In this document: positions 53,327 through 64,000 of the stretch, in pieces | Numbering within the stretch: position 1 is the stretch's first letter | Layout of the letters: each line of letters begins with the position of its first letter | From: Pterobdella sp. o SKG-2022 | Lineage: Eukaryota > Annelida > Clitellata > Hirudinida > Piscicolidae | Direction of reading: 5' to 3' | Assembly: GCA_964035795.1 (NCBI GenBank) | Contig: OZ038320.1 | Coordinates: 32,656,956 to 32,720,955 of the forward strand | DNA: 64,000 nt | Program-made: the position numbers and the translations under genes | The notes under the pieces: generated by a model | Database searches by the model: none | Seen by the model: only the letters and a program-made list of their open reading frames with translations | Told to the model about the DNA's origin: nothing

Positions 53327-54521
53327 GACAATAATAATAAAAATATCCAGATGGTTGGCTATGTTCAAAAAGGTCAAACTCTTCAGGAACATGTCGGTAA
53401 GTTAACAAGAATAATAATAATAATAAAAATTAATAAAAAAAATGGTTAAAAACAAAAAAAATAACAATAATGATTAACAACAACAAAAATAATAGTAATA
53501 TTAATTAATAAAGAAGATAAAACTACTAGCAATACTTAAAGCCCATGAGCACTTGTCATGCAGGATAAAGAGCTGGACAAGGCGGTAGATGCTATAAAGA
53601 CGTACAACTACTCGGATGGACAAGTGATTTTCAGCCAGGTTGATGATGAAGAGGATAATTGAAAAATAATATTAATATAATTTGAATAATAACATTTATT
53701 ACACCAGGTTAATATAATAAATATCAATAAAGTTACTGAAAAAATAAAGAAGGGTTAATAAAAAACAGTAGTATTAAGTATAAAGATAATAGAAGTGGCT
53801 AATGCAAAAAATTGATGTTTTAAACTAATGAAAATGACAATAAACAAATAACAGCAATAAGAGTTTCACAATATAGTGAAAACAATGATATGAGATAATA
53901 ATAATATATTGTAGAAAAAACGATAATAATAAAATAAAAAACAAATAAATGATATAAAAAACAATAAAAAGGGCGAAAAGGCAGACTCGTTAGTCATCGT
54001 TGAGTCAGGAAAAGTCAAGCTTATAACTACTTCCGAGGTAACAACAACAATAATAATAAGCTTTTGCTTTGTTGTTTTTATTATTAATTATTTACATAAT
54101 AGAAATAATGAATGTTTTCAATTTTTGTTGCCAAAAATAATAAAGTGATTTTTAAAATACATCTCTGACATATTTTTTTAAAGCATAAATAATTAAATAA
54201 TTAAACTCAATGTGGTTGAAGCAATTGAGGAAATGCATTGAAAGAATAAAATTAGTTATGTTGAAAATAACTAAGCTTCAAAATATTATTCAACAAATAA
54301 TTTTATGAATAATATAAAAATGACAACAAACAAACAGATGTACCCTGAAGGCCAGGTGACATACATGGACAAAGAGACGTACTTTGGAGGTTTGTAATGA
54401 TAATAAAAATAATAATAATAAGAATATTATTATTAAAATAATAAATCATTTTTATTATTTAATAATATTGAGGGAAATTAAATATAAAAAATATAACGAA
54501 TATTATAGAATGCAAAAGAAA

Positions 54522-54581
<60 letters not shown>

Positions 54582-55170
54582 TCTTCTACTGCATTTGTCT
54601 ACCATCAGGGAGGTGCAGAAAATGGTTGCCATTTCTTGTTGTTGCGCATTTTTTCTGGTGGTTTTGAAAACTCTGTCGCTTGAAATTTCTACCACAGTGT
54701 TGGCATAAGATTGTTATTGTTGCTTGTTGTGAGTGTTTCTGTCTGATGTGGTTTGCAAGGCCAGCTTTATTAACTGCAATTTTGTTGCAACCAGAGAAAG
54801 AGCATACAAACCGTTTAATACCCCATTATTTATGTTCACCTCACCACATATGCTATTAGTATTGTTATATTGTACATTCAGCTCTTTTTTTCGATCTTTT
54901 TTATCTTTTTCTGATTGTTCTTTATTTTGGTTGAGATCGATAATGAATGTGTTCATGCTTTTCCGCCATTCGATTCTGTTCTTCGCTTTGCTACGCCAAC
55001 CAGACACCAACCCAATAGCTTTCAAATCGTTATTCACCACATCATGCCACCTATGTTTTTGACCATCTTGACTATTGGGTTGGTGTCAAATACACACACA
55101 CACAAACACACACCCACACACACAACACCCACACCCACACACACAACACACACACACACACACACACACA

Positions 55171-55203
<33 letters not shown>

Positions 55204-55947
55204 TACATACATACATACAGAACTAGCATTGATCTCTGATATTTATCGTTCAGCCACTGTCGTCGCTGTGGGCGATGTTACAGTTCTGGGTTTGTTATTA
55301 ATATTTTTTTATATTATTATTATTGCTATTATTATGTTTCATGCTATTTTTATTATTATTATTGCTATTATTATGTTTCATGCTATTTTTATTATTATTA
55401 TTATTATTGAGCTTATCAATGTTTCAAAATTTCTATAATTTTTCTTCTGAATATCATTGTTATGGCAGTAGAATGAATATTATTATTGTTTTATTTATTA
55501 ACATTTATATAGCGCGTTTTTCACTAAAATTGAACATGTATCAAAAGCGTTTAGAGATACTAATATAGTTTATGAAAGGTTATAATCTTTACAAGTATAT
55601 AAATATTTTTTGCTTAATGTTATGATGAAAAATTAATATTATTGTGATTATTAGGTGCTTGTATTTCTTGTTATGATAATTTTTCTAATATGTTGTGTTA
55701 ATTACAATTATTATCTTTGGTAACCAAGAAGTAGCGCCGTGAGACATACCTACAACCCTGCAAAACTCAAAATTAGGGGCGACTGAGGGTCGACTTAAAT
55801 TATTTTTATTAATATTATTGTTTTTATCCATATAATTGTTATTATTTATATTATTATTATTTTATTATGCCAGTATTGACAAAAGACGCCTTCGAACGCA
55901 TGGTTGGCAGCGCCTATGAGATAGCAGACAGGAAAAAGCCTGTTTGA
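49965..55947 (+). CDS. cAMP-dependent protein kinase regulatory-subunit-like protein
   Basis: Fourteen exons join in frame: 49965-50040, 50378-50421, 50633-50716, 50903-50944, 51188-51252, 51736-51825, 52596-52641, 52798-52853, 53351-53396, 53564-53638, 53972-54037, 54338-54389, 55221-55289 and 55874-55947 (294 aa). The start ATG has context caaaATG. Residues 22-29 (LRVGVRAE) match the PKA inhibitor segment (RRxS/G-V-x-AE) with Gly at the phospho-site and one Arg missing. VIPKTEEE follows, as in PKA R subunits. Cyclic-nucleotide-binding domain A has KKGDTGDEFYII and the phosphate-binding cassette FGEMALLYNQTR (Glu125, Arg134). Domain B has YFGELALISDIYRSATVVA (Glu248, Arg257). Both key Glu-Arg pairs keep normal spacing, so nucleotide binding is likely. 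R subunits are usually about 380 aa; the N-terminal docking/dimerisation domain is absent. RSPH3 ends 466 bases upstream on the same strand. Confidence 0.92.
50766..50840. repeat. (ATT)n microsatellite in PKA-R-like intron 3
   Basis: About twenty-four TTA units, between exons ending 50716 and starting 50903. Confidence 0.95.
51890..52320 (+). mobile_element. Decayed non-LTR retrotransposon 3' fragment
   Basis: Conceptual translation on the plus strand, with stops, contains WSEVIR-like and FGHVMKRDCLNKKGKSKVEW words. These resemble the conserved tail of endonuclease/reverse-transcriptase proteins (RWFGHVxRR, then GRPKxTW). The intact domains are absent. It sits in intron 6 of the PKA-R-like gene (51826-52595). 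Confidence 0.5.
54525..54574. repeat. (AC)n microsatellite
   Basis: Near-pure AC run. It borders the 3' side of the minus-strand retroelement fragment at 54590-55080. Confidence 0.95.
54590..55080 (-). mobile_element. 5'-truncated non-LTR retrotransposon with C-terminal zinc fingers
   Basis: On the minus strand it reads QDGQKHRWHDVVNNDLKAIG and LVSGWRSKAKNRIEWRKSM, the conserved protein tail of reverse-transcriptase-encoding elements. After one frameshift come KRFVCSFSGC, GLANHIRQKHS and ILCQHCGRNFKRQSFQNHQ then KKC. These form one CX4CX12HX4H finger and one CX2CX12HX4C-type finger. A stop follows near 54590, then a (GT)n tail on that strand. Only the 3' end is present and the frame is broken, so it is a dead copy in intron 12 of the PKA-R-like gene. 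Confidence 0.82.
55088..55220. repeat. (AC)n and ACAT repeat reaching a splice acceptor
   Basis: AC dinucleotides with occasional AAC or CCC units, then acatacatacatacatacag. The final cag is the acceptor of PKA-R-like exon 13 (55221). Confidence 0.92.
55505..55570. mobile_element. Degenerate SINE core fragment
   Basis: atttatatagcgcgtttttc, and further on atcaaaagcgtttagagat, match in order and spacing the core of the SINE at 3754-3931 (atttataaagcgcttttcc, then atcaaagcgcttgct). No tRNA head is visible. Confidence 0.45.
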
Positions 55948-55965
55948 GCTGGTAATGATAATAAT

Positions 55966-55971
55966 AATAAA
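55966..55971 (+). terminator. Possible poly(A) signal of PKA-R-like gene
   Basis: AATAAA 19 bases after the stop codon, inside an AAT run. A chance match is quite possible. Confidence 0.25.
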
Positions 55972-56300
55972 AATTTTCCATGAAGTTATTTGAAACAATG
56001 ATACTGATGATGTTGGGATTTAAACTTGGTGGTGTTGATTTGTAATCAGACCTCCATTAATCATAGTCATAATTTTGCATAGAATATTCGAACTAATACA
56101 TTTTGTTTCCAGCTGAAGGAGTTATGGATCACTTTTGATTTTTCAAATATTTTTGTTGAATATTTAAAGTTGTTTATTTTTTGAAAAGTTAATTTATTTT
56201 TTAAATATAAATTTATTTTTTTAAATTTTGAATAAATAAGATGGTTATATTGAATAAAATTGAATTATTTATTATGAACATAGAAATATTAAAAATAAAA

Positions 56301-56500
56301 NNNNNNNNNNNNNNNNNNNNNNNNNNNNNNNNNNNNNNNNNNNNNNNNNNNNNNNNNNNNNNNNNNNNNNNNNNNNNNNNNNNNNNNNNNNNNNNNNNNN
56401 NNNNNNNNNNNNNNNNNNNNNNNNNNNNNNNNNNNNNNNNNNNNNNNNNNNNNNNNNNNNNNNNNNNNNNNNNNNNNNNNNNNNNNNNNNNNNNNNNNNN
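56301..56500. other. Assembly gap (200 N)
   Basis: Run of N between the convergent 3' ends of the PKA-R-like and phosphatase genes. The size may be nominal. Confidence 1.
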
Positions 56501-56956
56501 AATAAAACTAGTGATATTAATATAAAAAAAACGAAATAGTCAATAAATTGATGAAATTGAAGTCTCTTCAATCCTTAAGAAAATCCGATAATGTATTGTA
56601 AGGGTGCCAATGATGTCAACAAAAATTGTGGACTTCATTGTTAGATTCTCCAATCAATTTTTGGATTCGTTTTCTTCTTTCACTACAAGGAGGACGGTAG
56701 TGGTTTGTTTAATTTAATTCAATGGAAAAAATTTCCACAGAAAAATGAAATCTCACCATAATTTAAATTGATTCAATAATTGAATTAATTATATAATTAA
56801 TAATTATTAATAATATAATTAATAATTATTAATTATATTATTAATAATTATTAATTATATTATTAATTGATAATATTAATGAATAGTTGGAATAATTTTC
56901 CAAAAATCGTGTGAATATTTTTGTCTATATAACATTTTGTATATAAAAAATTTCCA
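56501..56956. other. Intergenic AT-rich stretch
   Basis: Contains the ataattaataattattaat self-complementary repeat at 56780-56880, able to form hairpins. No gene seen. Confidence 0.6.
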
Positions 56957-62726
<5,770 letters not shown>

Positions 62727-62780
62727 GACTTTATGATCACTTAAGCTTCAGAAGCATGAGAGTTGTTGACCCGATTGAAA

Positions 62781-62796
62781 GGTTATAAACCAATGG
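62781..62796 (-). promoter_or_regulatory. Possible core promoter of the phosphatase gene
   Basis: About 55-65 bases upstream of the start codon the minus strand reads CCCATTGGTTTATAACC: an inverted CCAAT box next to a TATA-like TTTATAA. The spacing suits a short 5' leader. The match is by motif only. Confidence 0.3.
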
Positions 62797-63340
62797 GAAC
62801 AGAGACCTAAAGGTTTTTTGTTGTAGTTTTACCTGATTCGAATATTTGAATGCTGTATTTTTATCTATCTTATATTACCTTTGACACGCTTACTTATAAT
62901 AAGTTGAACAACTACTGTTTTTGTTCTATTGAAGTTTGATTTTAAAGCTTTTTTGAAATTTCTTTATAACTGTTTTGTTGACTTAATTGATTTAAAATTT
63001 AACTTGATTATTTGCATTGTTGATAATCAGTTTTGTTATGGTTGAGTTTTTTTTCAAACTTTTCAACACTGCCCTAAAAATGTTTCAATTGCAGGACGTA
63101 ATAATATTAAGATAATGTTTTTTCATTGTTACCTATGACTAAATTTAAACTTCATTCTTTTCATTATTATTATTTTTATTATTATTATTTAAAATTATGT
63201 TGTTTTTATTATTTGCATTATTATTTTTATTATTCTCTTTTATTATTTTTATTGTTTATTTTGTAAACACTATATTGTTGTTGACAAAAGAAAAGCTGAA
63301 CAATTGAAGAAATCCGATAAGTGAAATTTAATTTTGAATA
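62797..63340. other. Upstream intergenic AT-rich stretch
   Basis: No ORF or repeat array beyond ATT words at 63160-63250. Confidence 0.55.
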
Positions 63341-63440
63341 AATGAATTGTATAGCGCTTTATGGGAAGATTCGAAATTAACCACAAAAAGTTGAAGGCAG
63401 GGTTGCTCGGGTCTGAGGTCATCTGCTCTAAGATCATCTG
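63341..63440. mobile_element. Possible SINE core remnant
   Basis: tgaattgtatagcgctttatggg resembles the AGCGCTTT core of the SINE at 3754-3931. Downstream sequence (gttgctcgggtctgaggtca) is GC-richer than its surroundings. The evidence is weak. Confidence 0.3.
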
Positions 63441-63835
63441 CTTGTATAGGTTGGGTAGAAAATATATTGTTATTGAAATATTAATGCAAAACCATGATGA
63501 AGTTGAATACGTGTAGGAATAATTAATGATGAGGAGAAATACCAAACTGATGGCGAAATTGAGAATAAGAAATTATAAAATAAAAAATAAAATATTAAAA
63601 ACTAAATACCTGAAAATAAAAAAAAAACTAAAAACAAAATCAACAAAAAAATGAAATAGTTTGAAAAATAAAAAAGAACGAAAAAGGCACGAAGACTCGG
63701 CAGAAAGGTTGTGGGGATGACGAATGGAAATTCAATAAAAGCATTTATATCTTTGAGCGTGATATTTTATTCTTTTATATTATTATTAAAAATAAATTAT
63801 TTTAATTATTCATTGATCTATTTTTGATCTATCTT

Positions 63836-64000
<165 letters not shown>

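Overview
The window looks like a nuclear scaffold from an AT-rich, intron-rich animal that makes motile cilia. The evidence is GT-AG introns, a radial-spoke gene, a protein kinase A regulatory-subunit gene, a receptor tyrosine phosphatase gene, a tRNA-derived SINE, decayed non-LTR retrotransposons, a 200-base assembly gap and very heavy microsatellite content. An annelid such as a leech would fit this mix, but that is a guess from general character, not from a diagnostic sequence.

Layout. 1-12.3 kb: minus-strand coding sequence rich in Asn and Glu. It comprises an ORF running off the left edge, a Glu/Asn-rich ORF at 2.3-3.5 kb, a short exon near 6.6 kb and a 1650-codon ORF at 7.4-12.3 kb. The last carries short linear motifs (PLDLS, SUMO-interacting-like, SUMO-acceptor-like). 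A cluster of nuclear-receptor-type half-sites with a CRE, a SINE and a 0.8-kb acidic minisatellite lie between them. 12.4-40.8 kb: a gene desert of simple sequence with TATC, ATT, TG, AGT, ACT, CATC and GATG arrays, an 84-bp minisatellite and a perfect 20-bp satellite. Long ORFs there are microsatellite artefacts. 41.7-42.9 kb: a 1.2-kb ACT array. 42.9-44.9 kb: plus-strand exons of a single-pass membrane protein whose tail holds SILK and KVSF protein phosphatase 1 docking motifs.

46.7-49.5 kb (+): RSPH3, the radial-spoke A-kinase anchoring protein, twelve exons. 50.0-55.9 kb (+): fourteen exons of a PKA regulatory-subunit-like protein with two cyclic-nucleotide-binding domains and no docking/dimerisation domain. 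All joined exons keep frame. An alternative splice from RSPH3 into the second gene is also in frame, so one locus may encode the anchor and the cAMP sensor either as neighbours or as one fused protein. 57.0-62.7 kb (-): sixteen exons of a receptor-type protein tyrosine phosphatase with signal peptide, Thr/Asn-rich ectodomain, one transmembrane helix and one phosphatase domain. Its HCSSGVGRTG active site is intact but the WPD loop reads WMV. Introns of the last two genes hold retroelement debris.

Together the 43-63 kb genes point to phosphorylation signalling: PP1 docking, PKA sensing and anchoring in the cilium, and tyrosine dephosphorylation. Exon coordinates come from manual reading of splice signals and reading frame, without transcripts or database searches.
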